Shown here in pieces: positions 17,374 to 26,796 of a stretch of DNA of 64,000 nt; positions within the stretch are counted from its first letter, which is position 1, and the number at the start of each line of letters is the position of its first letter. The stretch covers positions 87,339 through 151,338 of the forward strand of contig NZ_JAPZVP010000005.1 in NCBI RefSeq assembly GCF_027622875.1. Direction: 5' to 3'. Source of the stretch: Glycomyces luteolus (GTDB lineage: Bacteria; Actinomycetota; Actinomycetes; Mycobacteriales; Micromonosporaceae). The position numbers and the translations under genes are program-made. The notes under the pieces were generated by a model that ran no database searches, was not told where the DNA came from, and worked only from the letters and a program-made list of their open reading frames with translations.

Positions 17374-17778
17374 ATGCTGCGAGGATTCAGCACCATCAGC
17401 TTTTTCGCCGAGGACCTGGAGGCCGCCAAGGCCTGGTACACGGACCTGCTCGGCGCCGGGCCCTACTTCGAGGTACCCGGTTACATCGAGTTCCGCGTGG
17501 GCGACTACCTGCACGAGATCGGCATCGCCCAAGCCGAGTGGGCGCCGCACGACATGAGCGCCGCGCCCGGCGGCGCCATCGCGTACTGGCAGGTCGACGA
17601 CCTCGACGCGACCATCGAGCGGCTGACCGCCATGGGCGCCAAGGAGTACGAGCCGAAGATCGTGCGCGGCGAGGGCTTCGAGACGGCCTCGTTCGTCGAC
17701 CCCTTCGGGAACCTCCTGGCCGTCATGTACAACCAGCACTACCTCGACACGCTCGCCTCGGTCCGCAAGGGGGCCTGA
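17374..17778 (+). CDS. VOC family protein (glyoxalase/bleomycin-resistance fold)
   Basis: 134 residues forming two beta-alpha-beta-beta-beta modules (FSTISFFAEDLEAAKAWYTD ... FVDPFGNLLAVMYN). Members include glyoxalase I, dioxygenases and antibiotic-binding proteins. His54 of YLHEIGIA and a late Glu/Asn are possible metal ligands. It is divergent from the WYL regulator and 2 nt before the YdeI-like gene, so the two are likely co-expressed. Confidence 0.82.
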   Translation: MLRGFSTISFFAEDLEAAKAWYTDLLGAGPYFEVPGYIEFRVGDYLHEIGIAQAEWAPHDMSAAPGGAIAYWQVDDLDATIERLTAMGAKEYEPKIVRGEGFETASFVDPFGNLLAVMYNQHYLDTLASVRKGA

Positions 17779-17780
17779 CC

Positions 17781-18134
17781 GTGGAACCGCTCGATCTCGC
17801 CGACCGCGAGGCATGGGAGGCCTGGCTCGAAACCCATCAGGGCGAGCGGGAGGTGTGGCTGCGCATCGGCAAGGAGCGCTCGCCCGAGGGGCGGCTGCGA
17901 ATCGGGCCCGCGCTCGAGGCGGCACTGTGCTTCGGGTGGATCGACGGCCACCGCAAGAGCCTCGACGGCGACTCGTTCCTGCAGCGCTATTCGCCGCGCA
18001 CCAAGCGCAGCCCCTGGTCGAAGCGGAACCGGGGCATCGCCGAGGCGCTCATCGCGGCGGGCCGGATGCGGCCTCGCGGGCTGGCCGAGATCGAGCGGGC
18101 GAAGGCCGACGGGCGCTGGCCTGCCGGCGATTGA
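17781..18134 (+). CDS. YdeI/OmpD-associated-type protein, C-terminally short
   Basis: 117 residues matching the N-terminal part of the YdeI family (ALCFGWIDGHRKS, YSPRTKRSPWSKRN, IAAGRMRPRGLAEIERAKADGRW). Family members I recall run to ~190 residues; here a stop follows DGRWPAGD, so the C-terminal ~70 residues are missing. GTG start 2 nt after the VOC stop, so expression probably depends on the VOC gene. The short form may be functional or a recent truncation. Confidence 0.75.
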   Translation: MEPLDLADREAWEAWLETHQGEREVWLRIGKERSPEGRLRIGPALEAALCFGWIDGHRKSLDGDSFLQRYSPRTKRSPWSKRNRGIAEALIAAGRMRPRGLAEIERAKADGRWPAGD

Positions 18135-18180
18135 GACGGCCGCCTGGGATGATGGCCGGGTTCGTCAAGGAGGAGGCACC

Positions 18181-19344
18181 ATGAACGGACCCGGCCGGAG
18201 GCCCCAGACCACGATCTTCACGCTCATGTCCGCGCTCGCGCAGCGCCACGGCGCGGTGAACCTCGGCCAGGGCTTCCCCGACGAGTCCGGGCCCGCGCAC
18301 ATCATCGAGGCCGCCGCGACCGCGATGCGGGAGGGGCACAACCAGTACCCGCCGCTCGCGGGCATTCCCGAACTGCGCCATGCGATCACCACGCATCAGC
18401 GGCACTGGTACGGGCTCGCGCCCGATCCCGACGACGGCGTCACGGTCACGGCCGGGGCGACCGAGGCGCTCACCGCCGCGATCCTCGCGTTCGTCGATCC
18501 GGGCGACGAGGTGATCGCGCTCGAACCGAGCTACGACTCCTACAAGGCCGCCGTCACCATGGCCGGCGGGACCCTCGTCCCGGTGCGGCTCGACACCCCC
18601 GAAGGGGCCGAAGGGCACTGGCGGCTCGACCCGGCGCGCCTCGCCGCCGCCGTCACCGACCGCACGAAGCTGCTGCTGGTCAACTCCCCGCACAACCCCA
18701 CGGGCACGGTCCTCCACCGCGACGAGCTGGAGGCGATCGCGGCACTCGCGACCCGGCGCGACCTCCTCGTGGTCACCGACGAGGTGTACGAGCACCTCGT
18801 CTTCGACGGCCGCGAGCACGTGCCGCTCGCGTCGCTGCCGGGCATGTGGGACCGCACGGTGACCATCGGCTCCGCCGGGAAGACCTTCTCGGTCACCGGC
18901 TGGAAGATCGGCTGGGCGACCGGCCCCGCCGGGCTGATCGCGCGGGTCAAGGATGTCAAGCAGTGGCTGTCGTTCGCCTCCGGCACCCCGTTCCAGTACG
19001 GGATCGCGGAGGCGCTGGCCTCGGGCGACGGCTACTACCGGGACTACATCGCGGGCTACCAGGAACGGCGCGACCTCATGGTGGCCGGGCTCGAAGCGAT
19101 CGGCTTCGAGGTGCACGAACCCGAGGGCACCTACTTCGTGACCACGAGCGTCGCGCCGTTCGGCTACGGGGACGGCATGGCGTTCTGCCTGGAACTGCCC
19201 GAGCGCTGCGGGGTCGTGGCCGTCCCCAACCAGGCGTTCTACCTCGACCAGGAGGCGCGGCCGGAGGTGCGGTTCGCGTTCTGCAAGCCGGTGGACGTGC
19301 TCGAAGAGGGCCTGAAGCGGCTGCGCGAAGGACTGACGGGATAG
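18181..19344 (+). CDS. PLP-dependent aminotransferase (DapC/YbdL-like)
   Basis: 387 residues of class I/II aminotransferase. IFTLMSALAQRHGAVNLGQG at the N-terminus, the NSPHNPTG motif, TDEVYEHLVFD, and the PLP lysine in SAGKTFSVTGWKIGWATGP are all present. The order of blocks matches the actinobacterial DapC-like enzyme (N-succinyldiaminopimelate aminotransferase, lysine/peptidoglycan pathway), though methionine or kynurenine aminotransferase activity is common in this clade. AAGGAGGAGG lies before the ATG. Confidence 0.85.
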   Translation: MNGPGRRPQTTIFTLMSALAQRHGAVNLGQGFPDESGPAHIIEAAATAMREGHNQYPPLAGIPELRHAITTHQRHWYGLAPDPDDGVTVTAGATEALTAAILAFVDPGDEVIALEPSYDSYKAAVTMAGGTLVPVRLDTPEGAEGHWRLDPARLAAAVTDRTKLLLVNSPHNPTGTVLHRDELEAIAALATRRDLLVVTDEVYEHLVFDGREHVPLASLPGMWDRTVTIGSAGKTFSVTGWKIGWATGPAGLIARVKDVKQWLSFASGTPFQYGIAEALASGDGYYRDYIAGYQERRDLMVAGLEAIGFEVHEPEGTYFVTTSVAPFGYGDGMAFCLELPERCGVVAVPNQAFYLDQEARPEVRFAFCKPVDVLEEGLKRLREGLTG

Positions 19345-19374
19345 AGTCGCGCCCATGGGCTTCGGCATCTCCCC

Positions 19375-19394
19375 GCCCGCCGTTTAAGGCGGGC
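19375..19394 (+). terminator. Short hairpin after the aminotransferase gene
   Basis: A 7-bp stem GCCCGCC/GGCGGGC with a 6-nt loop, 31 nt after the stop codon. A weak candidate. Confidence 0.4.
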
Positions 19395-19489
19395 TCCCGA
19401 ACGACCGCGCAAGGGCTGGGTCCCGGCGCGTTTTCCAGGCATGCCCGCAGACGAGTGCCACTCATCCGCGACGCTCATCTGGAGAACGC

Positions 19490-20425
19490 ATGTCCACGTC
19501 CACACTCGCCCGCCCCGCCGTGCCCGCCGCCAGGCGCGGCCTCGGCTACCTCACCGTCACCGGCCTCGCCTGGGGCACTACCGGCGCCGCCGCCGAACTC
19601 GTCTACCGCGCAGGCGATCTCGGGCCCGCGGCCGTCTCGTTCTGGCGCCACCTCGGCGGCCTCGTCCTGCTCCTCGCCTTCACCGCACTGCGCCCCAAGC
19701 GGACCCGCACCGCATCGACAACCCCGCTGCGCCGGCGGGCGCTGCTCCTGGCCGGGGTCGGGACCGGCATGGCGGTCTTCCAGACCGCGTACTTCGCCGC
19801 CGTGGAGGCCACCGGCGTAGCGGCCGCGACGCTCCTCACGCTCGGCTCGGGTCCGGTCCTCACCGCCGTCGGCAGCAGGATCCTCCTCGGCGAACACCTC
19901 GGACGCGGCGGCGCGCTCGCCGTCGCCGGAGCGGTCAGCGGGCTCGGCGTGCTCGTCCTCGGCAACGGCTCCGGGGTCATCGACCTGGCAGGGGTGGCCC
20001 TCTCGCTGCTCTCCGCCGCCGGATACGCCGCCGTGACGCTCCTCGGACGCGCCACCGGCCGCCGCAGCGACGGCGAGAACCCGTTCACACTCACCATGTG
20101 GTCCTTCGGGATCGGTGCCGCGCTGCTCTTCGCCCCCGCCTGGTTCGAAGGCCTCGCGCCCTCCACGGGCGATCCGGTGCGGACCTTCGCGGTCATCGGG
20201 TACCTCGCGCTGTTCACCACCGCGCTCGCGTACCCGCTGTACTTCGCCGGCGCCGCCCGCGTCCGCGCCACCACGGCCTCGGTGATGATGCTGATCGAAC
20301 CCGTGACCGCCGCGTTCCTTGCCGTCGCGGTCCTCGAGGAGCCGCTCACCGTCGCCACCGTTGCGGGCGCGGTAGTCCTCCTCGGCTCGATCACGGCTCT
20401 CGCGCTGGCCGAATCCCGGCGCTAG
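19490..20425 (+). CDS. EamA/DMT-family transporter
   Basis: 311 residues with ten hydrophobic segments arranged as two EamA repeats (GLGYLTVTGLAWGTTGAAAE ... and GVALSLLSAAGYAAVTLLGR ...). Members export amino acids or small metabolites. ATG 19490 follows GGAGAACGC. It stands alone and is convergent with uppP, sharing a terminator. Confidence 0.85.
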   Translation: MSTSTLARPAVPAARRGLGYLTVTGLAWGTTGAAAELVYRAGDLGPAAVSFWRHLGGLVLLLAFTALRPKRTRTASTTPLRRRALLLAGVGTGMAVFQTAYFAAVEATGVAAATLLTLGSGPVLTAVGSRILLGEHLGRGGALAVAGAVSGLGVLVLGNGSGVIDLAGVALSLLSAAGYAAVTLLGRATGRRSDGENPFTLTMWSFGIGAALLFAPAWFEGLAPSTGDPVRTFAVIGYLALFTTALAYPLYFAGAARVRATTASVMMLIEPVTAAFLAVAVLEEPLTVATVAGAVVLLGSITALALAESRR

Positions 20426-20437
20426 GAAGCAAGCAGC

Positions 20438-20464
20438 GAGGGCCGGTCCATCGGACCGGCCCTC
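20438..20464. terminator. Bidirectional terminator between the EamA gene and uppP
   Basis: Perfect 12-bp stem (GAGGGCCGGTCC, 20438-20449, with 20453-20464) and a 3-nt loop, 13 nt past the EamA stop and 17 nt before the uppP stop. Confidence 0.85.
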
Positions 20465-20480
20465 CTTGTCGTGCTCGGGG

Positions 20481-21323
20481 TCAGGTGGCGGAGAGGTAGC
20501 CCGTCTCGAGCATGATGACGACGGCGACGCCGAGAATGCAGCGGTACCAGACGAAGAGGAATACGCTGTGCTTCGCGACCCACTTCAGCATCCAGTGCAC
20601 GGCGGCCAGGCCCACGAAGAACGCGATGATCGTCGCCACCAGCATCTGCGCGCCGCTCGGCACCGAGCCCTCGGCGGCCGGGTCGAACACGTCGCCAAGG
20701 CTCAGGATGCCCGCGCCGAACACCGCCGGAATCGCCAGCAGGAACGAATACCGTGCCGCCACGGTGCGGTCGAGGCCGATGAAGAGCCCGGCCGTGATCG
20801 TGCCGCCCGAGCGCGAGACTCCGGGGATGAGCGCGCCCGCCTGGGCGAAGCCGAGGATGAGGCCGTCCCGCATCCGGAAGTCGTCCCACGTGCGGGTCTT
20901 CTTGCCCACCAGCTCCGCCAGCGCGAGCAGCAGGCCGAAGAAGATGAGGCTGAAGGAGACCAGCCAGAGGTTGCGGGCGCCTTCGCGGATCGCGTCCTTG
21001 AAGATGAGGCCGAAGAACACGATGGGGAGCGTGCCGATGATGACGTACCAGCCGAGGCGGTAGTCGGTCTCGCCGCGCAGTTCCTTGTCCCACAAGCCTT
21101 TCCACCAGGCCACTAGGATGCGGACGATGTCCTTCCAGAAGTAGAGGAGGACCGCCGTCTCGGTGCCGAGCTGCGTCACCGCGGTGAAGGACGCGCCCGC
21201 GTCCTCCTTGAAGAACAGCGCCGAGGTGAGGCGCAGGTGCGCCGAGGAGGAGATCGGCAGCATCTCGGTGAGGCCCTGGACGACCCCGAGCACGATGGCC
21301 TCGAACCAGGTCATGTCGACCAC
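20481..21323 (-). CDS. uppP: Undecaprenyl-diphosphatase
   Basis: 280 residues. UppP/BacA dephosphorylates undecaprenyl pyrophosphate to recycle the lipid carrier of cell-wall synthesis, and extra copies give bacitracin resistance. Both signature blocks are present: [18 protein letters not shown] and [14 protein letters not shown], with ~8 membrane segments. I chose GTG 21323 because GGAGG lies 7 nt upstream; ATG 21314 is nearly as good. Confidence 0.93.
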   Translation of the reverse strand: MVDMTWFEAIVLGVVQGLTEMLPISSSAHLRLTSALFFKEDAGASFTAVTQLGTETAVLLYFWKDIVRILVAWWKGLWDKELRGETDYRLGWYVIIGTLPIVFFGLIFKDAIREGARNLWLVSFSLIFFGLLLALAELVGKKTRTWDDFRMRDGLILGFAQAGALIPGVSRSGGTITAGLFIGLDRTVAARYSFLLAIPAVFGAGILSLGDVFDPAAEGSVPSGAQMLVATIIAFFVGLAAVHWMLKWVAKHSVFLFVWYRCILGVAVVIMLETGYLSAT

Positions 21324-21720
21324 CGGGAGGCCTCCTTCCGGGCACGGGTCCTGCAGGGGGAAATGTGCATTGGCGCTTCTTTCGTCGCATCGACGGTCAG
21401 TCGTCGCGCGCGCCGTGTTGCGGCTCCCGGCGCGACGGGGACATCTTGCCAGACCCGGTCCTGTGATCGGTCGGCACACGCAGCGGGGTGTGAGAGGCGC
21501 CGGGCCAGCGCCCTTTGAGGACGCGGGCCCGCTCGGCGGCGCGGCCACTCGAGTTCCTGCGGGCACTCGAGACCGTTGCGGACGGGGACGACCTCGGGCG
21601 CCCTGTCGCGGGCGTCCGGTTCGGCATGGATTCGGGTGATTGACGCAGCCGGCACCGGCCGAGGTCACCTTTCACGCCTTCGCACTGGCCGCTTCCCCGC
21701 GCGCGGGGAATGATGGGTCC
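21324..21720. other. Divergent promoter region of uppP and kdpD (397 bp)
   Basis: No gene is visible. Two direct copies of CACTCGAG (21546-21553, 21564-21571) lie 18 bp apart near the middle. The length exceeds what two promoters need, but no further element stands out. Confidence 0.5.
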
Positions 21721-24249
21721 GTGTCACGTGGACAACTGCGGATCTACCTTGGCGCGGCCCCGGGGGTCGGCAAGACCTTCGCCGCGCTCGAGGAGGCCCG
21801 CCGGCGCCGCGCGCGCGGCACCGACGTGGTCGTGGGCTTCGTCGAGGCGCACGGGCGGCCGCATACCACCGAGCTGCTCGACGGCCTTGAGGTCGTGCCG
21901 CGGAAGGTCCTGGGAGGCTCCCTCGAGCTGGACGTGGACGCCGTGCTGGCGCGGGCCCCGAGTGTGGCGATCGTCGACGAGCTCGCGCACACCAATGCGG
22001 CGGGGTCGCGCAACGACCAGCGCTGGCAGGACATCGACGAGCTGCTCGACGCCGGGATCGACGTGATCTCCACGGTGAACGTGCAGGACCTCGCCTCGCT
22101 CAACGACGTGGTCGCCGCGATCACCGGAGTGCCGCAGGACGAGACCGTGCCCGACGAGGTGGTGCGCCGCGCCGACCAGGTCGAGCTCGCCGACATCACG
22201 CCGGAGGCGCTGCGGCGGCGGATGCTCCACGGGAACGTCTACCCGCCGGAGAAGGTGGGCCCGGCGCTCGCGAACTACTTCCGGGTCGGGAACCTGACCG
22301 CGTTGCGGGAGATCGCGCTGCTGTGGCTGGCGGACAAGGTCGAGGACCAGCTGGAGCAGTACCGCGAGGCCCAGCACATCACCGCGACGTGGGAGTCGAA
22401 GGAGCGCGTCGTCGTAGCGCTGTCCGGCGGCGACGAGGGCGACACGCTCATCCGCCGGGCCGCGCGCATCGCCGCGCGATCGGGCGGCGCCGATCTGAAG
22501 GCCGTGTACGTGGCCACCGGCGACGGGCTCACCTCCGCCCGGTCGGCGCGAAACCTGGCCCGGCAGCGGAACCTCGTGGAGGACCTCGGCGGTTCCTACC
22601 ACCAGGTGGTGGGGCACGCGATCCCGAACGCGCTCTTGGAGTTCGCGCGCGGGGTGAACGCGACCCAGCTGGTGCTCGGGGCCTCCAGGCGAGGCCGGTT
22701 CGCGCAGGCGCTCTCGCGCGGGGTGGGCGTGACGACCACGGCCAGTTCGGGAAAGATCGACGTCCACCTCGTGAGCCACGAGCGGGTCGCGACGGTGAAA
22801 CGGGCGCGGCCGGGCCGGGGCGTGATCGGCGGCGGCCGCAAACTGCTCGGGAACGCGCTGGCGCTGCTGGGGATTCCGGCGCTGTGCATGGCGCTGCTGC
22901 CGGTGCATGAAGAGCTCTCCCTCACCACGATGATCCTCATCGTGCTCACCGCCGTCATGGGTCTGACGCTCACCGGCGGCATGTGGCCCGCGCTGCTGGG
23001 CGCGCTGTCGGGCAGCCTGCTGCTGAACTACTTCTTCACCCAGCCGTACAACACGCTCAAGGTGCACGACCAGGAGCAGCTGGTCTCCCTGGCGATCTTC
23101 ATCGCGCTCGCCCTCGGCGGGGCGAGCGTCGTGAACCTCTCGGCGGCGCGGGCCCGGCTCGCGGCGCGGGCCAGCGCGGAGGCCCAGACCTTGGCGACGC
23201 TCGCCGGGACCGTGCTGCGCGGCGGCAGCCGGGTCGAGGACCTGCTGGACCGGCTCCGGGAGACGTTCTCGCTCGAATCGGCGACGCTGCTGGAGCGGAT
23301 CGAGCCCGGCGCGGGCCCGGCCGAGCGGCAGGACCCGAAGCTGTGGCGGGTGGTCGCGTGCGCGGGCGAGGGCTGCGCGAGCCCGGGAACGGCCGAGAAC
23401 GATCTGCCGATCAACGACGACCTCGCGCTGGCGCTGCGCGGGCACACGCTGGACGCGGCGGACCGGCGGATCGCGCAGGCCTTCGCGATGCACGCGGCCG
23501 CCGCGCTCGAACGCGAGCGGCTGGAGCGGCAGGCGGCGGCCGTGCAGCGCCTCACCGACACCGACAAGCTCCGCACGGCGCTGCTCGCGGCCGTCTCGCA
23601 CGACCTGCGGACGCCGCTGGCGTCCGCGCGGGTCGCGGTCTCGAGCCTGCGGACCACCGGGGACCTGTTCACGCCGGAGGAGCGGGACGAGCTGCTGGAA
23701 GCCGCCGAGACCTCGCTGGCGCGGCTCACGAGCCTGGTCGACAACCTGCTCGACATGAGCCGCCTGCAGGCCGGAGTGCTCGGGGCGAACCCGGTGCCGG
23801 TGGCCTTGGACGACGCGGTGCCCTGGGCGCTCGACGAGCTCGGCGGCGCTGCGGCCGCGGTGCGGCTCGACGTGCCTTCGGACCTGCCGGAGGTGCGGGC
23901 CGATCCCGGTCTGCTGCAGCGGATCCTGGTCAACGTGGTGGCGAACGCGCTGCGGTTCAGCCCTGAGGGCGTGCCGCCGCTGGTGATCGCGGGCAAGCAG
24001 GGCGGGCTGGTGGAGCTGCGGGTGGTCGACCGCGGCCCGGGCGTGCCCGACGAGGACCGCGAGCTGATGTTCACGCCGTTCCAGCGGCTCGGCGACCGCG
24101 ACAATACGACGGGCGTCGGTCTGGGGCTCGCGCTTTCGCGCGGGCTGGCCGAGGCGATGGGCGGTTCGCTCGTCCCGGAGGCGACCCCCGGCGGCGGGCT
24201 GACGATGGTGCTGGCGCTGCCGCAAGCGGATGAGAAGGGCACGGAGTGA
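21721..24249 (+). CDS. kdpD: KdpD-type sensor histidine kinase
   Basis: 842 residues. The N-terminal KdpD domain starts GQLRIYLGAAPGVGKTFA (Walker A) and continues with DELAHTNAAGSRNDQRW-type blocks; a Usp-like domain (~residues 225-360), four membrane segments (DUF4118, ~375-480), a GAF region, HisKA with His627 (AVSHDLRTPLASARVAV) and HATPase_c (NVVANALRFSPEG) follow. KdpD senses potassium limitation or turgor. No kdpFABC lies in the window, unlike the usual actinomycete cluster. GTG 21721 places the Walker motif at the typical distance from the start. Confidence 0.92.
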   Translation: MSRGQLRIYLGAAPGVGKTFAALEEARRRRARGTDVVVGFVEAHGRPHTTELLDGLEVVPRKVLGGSLELDVDAVLARAPSVAIVDELAHTNAAGSRNDQRWQDIDELLDAGIDVISTVNVQDLASLNDVVAAITGVPQDETVPDEVVRRADQVELADITPEALRRRMLHGNVYPPEKVGPALANYFRVGNLTALREIALLWLADKVEDQLEQYREAQHITATWESKERVVVALSGGDEGDTLIRRAARIAARSGGADLKAVYVATGDGLTSARSARNLARQRNLVEDLGGSYHQVVGHAIPNALLEFARGVNATQLVLGASRRGRFAQALSRGVGVTTTASSGKIDVHLVSHERVATVKRARPGRGVIGGGRKLLGNALALLGIPALCMALLPVHEELSLTTMILIVLTAVMGLTLTGGMWPALLGALSGSLLLNYFFTQPYNTLKVHDQEQLVSLAIFIALALGGASVVNLSAARARLAARASAEAQTLATLAGTVLRGGSRVEDLLDRLRETFSLESATLLERIEPGAGPAERQDPKLWRVVACAGEGCASPGTAENDLPINDDLALALRGHTLDAADRRIAQAFAMHAAAALERERLERQAAAVQRLTDTDKLRTALLAAVSHDLRTPLASARVAVSSLRTTGDLFTPEERDELLEAAETSLARLTSLVDNLLDMSRLQAGVLGANPVPVALDDAVPWALDELGGAAAAVRLDVPSDLPEVRADPGLLQRILVNVVANALRFSPEGVPPLVIAGKQGGLVELRVVDRGPGVPDEDRELMFTPFQRLGDRDNTTGVGLGLALSRGLAEAMGGSLVPEATPGGGLTMVLALPQADEKGTE

Positions 24250-24920
24250 TCAAGATCCTGGTCGTTGACGACGAACCGCAGATCGCGCGCGCGCTGCGGA
24301 TCAACCTGAGCGCGCACGGATACGAGGTGGCGACCGCGCCGGACGGGGCGCAGGCCCTGCGCGCCGCCGCCGCGCTCATGCCCGATCTCGTGGTGCTCGA
24401 CCTCGGACTGCCCGATATGGATGGTAGCGAGGTCATCGCGGGTCTGCGGGGCTGGACGAGCGTGCCGATCCTGGTGCTCTCGGGCCGGGCCGCGAGCGCG
24501 GAGAAGATCGCCGCCCTCGACGCGGGCGCGGACGACTACGTGACCAAGCCGTTCGACATCGGCGAGCTCCTCGCCCGGGTCCGGGCGGCCACGCGGCGCG
24601 GGAACGCCGCCAGCGACTCGCCGGTCACCGAGATCGGTTCGGCCACAGTCGATCTCGCGTCCCGGGAGGTCCTGCGCGACGGTGAGGAAGTGCGCCTTAC
24701 GAAGACCGAGTGGCAGCTCCTCGAAGTGCTGCTGCGGAACCCGGGCAAGCTGGTGAGCCAGCGCGAACTCCTGCACCGGGTCTGGGGTCCCAACTACGAC
24801 CGCGAGACGAACTACCTGCGCCAGTACATGGCCCAGTTGCGCCGCAAGCTCGAGGCCGACCCGGCCCGACCGGTGCACCTCCTCACCGAACCGGGCATGG
24901 GCTACCGCTTCCGGCCTTGA
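24246..24920 (+). CDS. kdpE: KdpE-type response regulator (OmpR family)
   Basis: 224 residues: receiver domain with Asp52 (VVLDLGLPDMDG) and the conserved Lys (DDYVTKPFD), then an OmpR/PhoB winged helix (LTKTEWQLLEVLLRNPGKLV ... LRRKLEADPARP). GTG overlaps the kdpD stop by 4 nt. It would normally activate a high-affinity potassium ATPase operon, which must lie elsewhere if present. Confidence 0.92.
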   Translation: MIKILVVDDEPQIARALRINLSAHGYEVATAPDGAQALRAAAALMPDLVVLDLGLPDMDGSEVIAGLRGWTSVPILVLSGRAASAEKIAALDAGADDYVTKPFDIGELLARVRAATRRGNAASDSPVTEIGSATVDLASREVLRDGEEVRLTKTEWQLLEVLLRNPGKLVSQRELLHRVWGPNYDRETNYLRQYMAQLRRKLEADPARPVHLLTEPGMGYRFRP

Positions 24921-24942
24921 GGTTGGCGCCCCGGTCCGCGGT

Positions 24943-26178
24943 TCAGGTCGTGACGAGGTCGTCGGCGCGGGTGCGGCCGCGGGCCACGTAGGCGCCGGTG
25001 AAGCGGTCGATGATCGCGGCGATCGCCGGATCGGTCTGGGCCGCAAGGGCGGCGGCGAAGCAGGCGGTCGCCGCGCGGTGGATCGGGTCGTCATGGAGGG
25101 CGGCGGTGGCGGCGCGGAGGTAGAGGTCGGCGGCGGTGGCGCGGTGCCAGAGGGGTTCGAGGGCCGCGCGGGCGCGTCCGGCCGCGACCGGGTCGTCGAA
25201 GAGCGCGGCGGCGACCGCGACGGGGACGATCCAGTCGGGGCCCGGTTGCGCGTCGATCATGCGCAGTTCCAGGTAGGAGCCGCGCGGGCGGACGGGCGGG
25301 AACAGGGTCGAGAGGTGGAAGTCGAGGTCGTCGAGGGTGGGGGCCTGATGGTAGTCGCCGTTGACCCAGTCGCGGAAGGTGAGTCCTCGCGGGACGGTCC
25401 AGCGGCCGGGGCCGCGGACGGCCATCACCCGGGCGTCGAGGGCGTACCGGGCCCAGGATTCACGAGGATCGGCCGGGTCGTGCGGAAGGCCCTGTGCGGC
25501 GGGGCGGGAGCGGGTGGGGTCGATCGCGGCCCACACGTGCTGGCGGGTCGAGCGCCACATGCTCGGTTCGCCGCGGCGCAGCGGGGAGTTGGCGAACGCG
25601 GCGATGAGGACGGGTGCGAGCAGGTGCGCGAGGTGCCAGCGCTCGGTGATCCCGTGGGGGCCCGGCGCATCGGCGCCGATGTCGACGCAGACCTGGACGG
25701 AGGCGGTGTTCGACATCATCCAGCGCCCGGCGCGGCCGTCCTGGTCGAACAGCTCTTCCATGGCCTGGTAGCGGGGCGTGCGGAGGACCCTGCGGGGCAG
25801 GCGGATCGGGTCGAGGCCGAGGCCGAGGAGTTCGTGGCCCTCGCCGCTCAGGGCCGAGGCGACGCGGAGCCGGTCGGCCTCGAGCTCGGCGAAGCACTCC
25901 CCCACCGACGCGGTTGGCCGGGAGCTGAGTTCGACGGCCCCGCCGGGTTCGAAGCTGAGGCGGCTGCTTCGGGGCAGGGCGTCGCGGACGGCGAGCAGGG
26001 CCTTGAGGGATTCGGGGTCGAGGCGGCGGCGCCGGTCGGCCGGGCTGCTCACGATCGATTCGACCTCGGCGCCGATCCGCTCCGGAGGTGCGGGTCGGAA
26101 GCTTTGGGCCGCAATGTGGTCGAAGGCCGCGTCTACGGTGAGGGGCGGGGCCGCGACGAAGAGCGAGGCGTCGGACAT
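24943..26178 (-). CDS. egtA: EgtA-type glutamate-cysteine ligase
   Basis: 411 residues of the GCS2/EgtA family. The blocks RLSFEPGGAVELSS, MMSNTASVQVCVDIG and SYLELRMIDAQPGPDW match actinobacterial EgtA, which joins glutamate and cysteine for ergothioneine synthesis. egtB, egtC, egtD and egtE are not adjacent, so it may serve a separate gamma-glutamylcysteine route. An Rrf2 regulator lies immediately upstream and an ATCCTA/TAGGAT palindrome is in its promoter, suggesting sulfur-responsive control. GGAGGTCACCC precedes ATG 26178. Confidence 0.82.
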   Translation of the reverse strand: MSDASLFVAAPPLTVDAAFDHIAAQSFRPAPPERIGAEVESIVSSPADRRRRLDPESLKALLAVRDALPRSSRLSFEPGGAVELSSRPTASVGECFAELEADRLRVASALSGEGHELLGLGLDPIRLPRRVLRTPRYQAMEELFDQDGRAGRWMMSNTASVQVCVDIGADAPGPHGITERWHLAHLLAPVLIAAFANSPLRRGEPSMWRSTRQHVWAAIDPTRSRPAAQGLPHDPADPRESWARYALDARVMAVRGPGRWTVPRGLTFRDWVNGDYHQAPTLDDLDFHLSTLFPPVRPRGSYLELRMIDAQPGPDWIVPVAVAAALFDDPVAAGRARAALEPLWHRATAADLYLRAATAALHDDPIHRAATACFAAALAAQTDPAIAAIIDRFTGAYVARGRTRADDLVTT

Positions 26179-26199
26179 GGGTGACCTCCGAGCGGTTCT

Positions 26200-26222
26200 T
26201 ATCCTATCTACTCAATAGGATA
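26200..26222. promoter_or_regulatory. Operator-like palindrome, site A (before egtA)
   Basis: TATCCTA-N9-TAGGATA at 26200-26206 and 26216-26222, 22 bp upstream of the egtA start, overlaps the last codons of the Rrf2 gene. The same half-sites with the same 9-bp spacer recur at 26765-26785 and, with one change, at 27571-27593. Confidence 0.7.
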
Positions 26223-26714
26223 TGTAGATTTTAGGTCTCGCGTGCCCGCCGCGCAACCTAAGCGGGGGAACCAGGCCCCTTCCTGCGCTGTCAATTCCGC
26301 GACACGGACGGGGAACTCGCCGGTCGCGGCCTGCTCGAGCGAGACCTCGTCGAGGACCGAGCGCACCGCCGCGCGGGCGGCGACCCACAGCCGAGGCAGG
26401 TTGACCGCGGCCCCTTCATAACTCGTCTCCTCGGGCCGGCGCCCGCGCACCTCGGAGAGCGGCCCGTCGACGGCGCGGAGCACCTCCCCCACCGATATCC
26501 GCTCCGGCCCGCGGGCGAGGCGGTAGCCGCCCTCGACCCCGCGGGCGCTCGCGACCAGGTGCGCCCGGCGCAGATCACCGAGGATCACTTCGGCGAACTT
26601 GCCGGGCAGGCCCTGCGCGGACGCGAGCGCGCCGGCGGAAATGGTGCGCGGATGGTCGGTCGCCAGGGTGAGGGCGATGCGGACGGCGCACTCGCCGCGT
26701 GCGGAGACCTGCAT
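26208..26714 (-). CDS. Rrf2-family transcriptional regulator
   Basis: 168 residues with the Rrf2 winged helix (MQVSARGECAVRIALTLATD, ISAGALASAQGLPGKFAEVI, LVASARGVEGGYRLARGPE). The three-cysteine iron-sulfur cluster site of IscR/NsrR types is absent, so it more closely resembles the CymR-like class that senses cysteine status through a partner protein (inference). egtA lies 30 nt downstream. Palindromes of one design flank the gene, suggesting autoregulation and control of sulfur genes nearby. GGGAG 9 nt before ATG 26714. Confidence 0.83.
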   Translation of the reverse strand: MQVSARGECAVRIALTLATDHPRTISAGALASAQGLPGKFAEVILGDLRRAHLVASARGVEGGYRLARGPERISVGEVLRAVDGPLSEVRGRRPEETSYEGAAVNLPRLWVAARAAVRSVLDEVSLEQAATGEFPVRVAELTAQEGAWFPRLGCAAGTRDLKSTYPIE

Positions 26715-26764
26715 TGCGCCAGGCTCCCTTCATGGTTCTGGGGCGGAACGGAACGTCGACTTGA

Positions 26765-26785
26765 ATCCTACTTGATCGATAGGAT
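26765..26785. promoter_or_regulatory. Operator-like palindrome, site B (Rrf2/leader intergenic)
   Basis: ATCCTA-N9-TAGGAT lies between the divergent Rrf2 gene and leader peptide 1. The right half-site TAGGAT is also a plausible plus-strand -10 box, 12 nt before the leader's GTG, so a bound repressor would occlude RNA polymerase. Confidence 0.7.
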
Positions 26786-26796
26786 ATGCTCGCACA

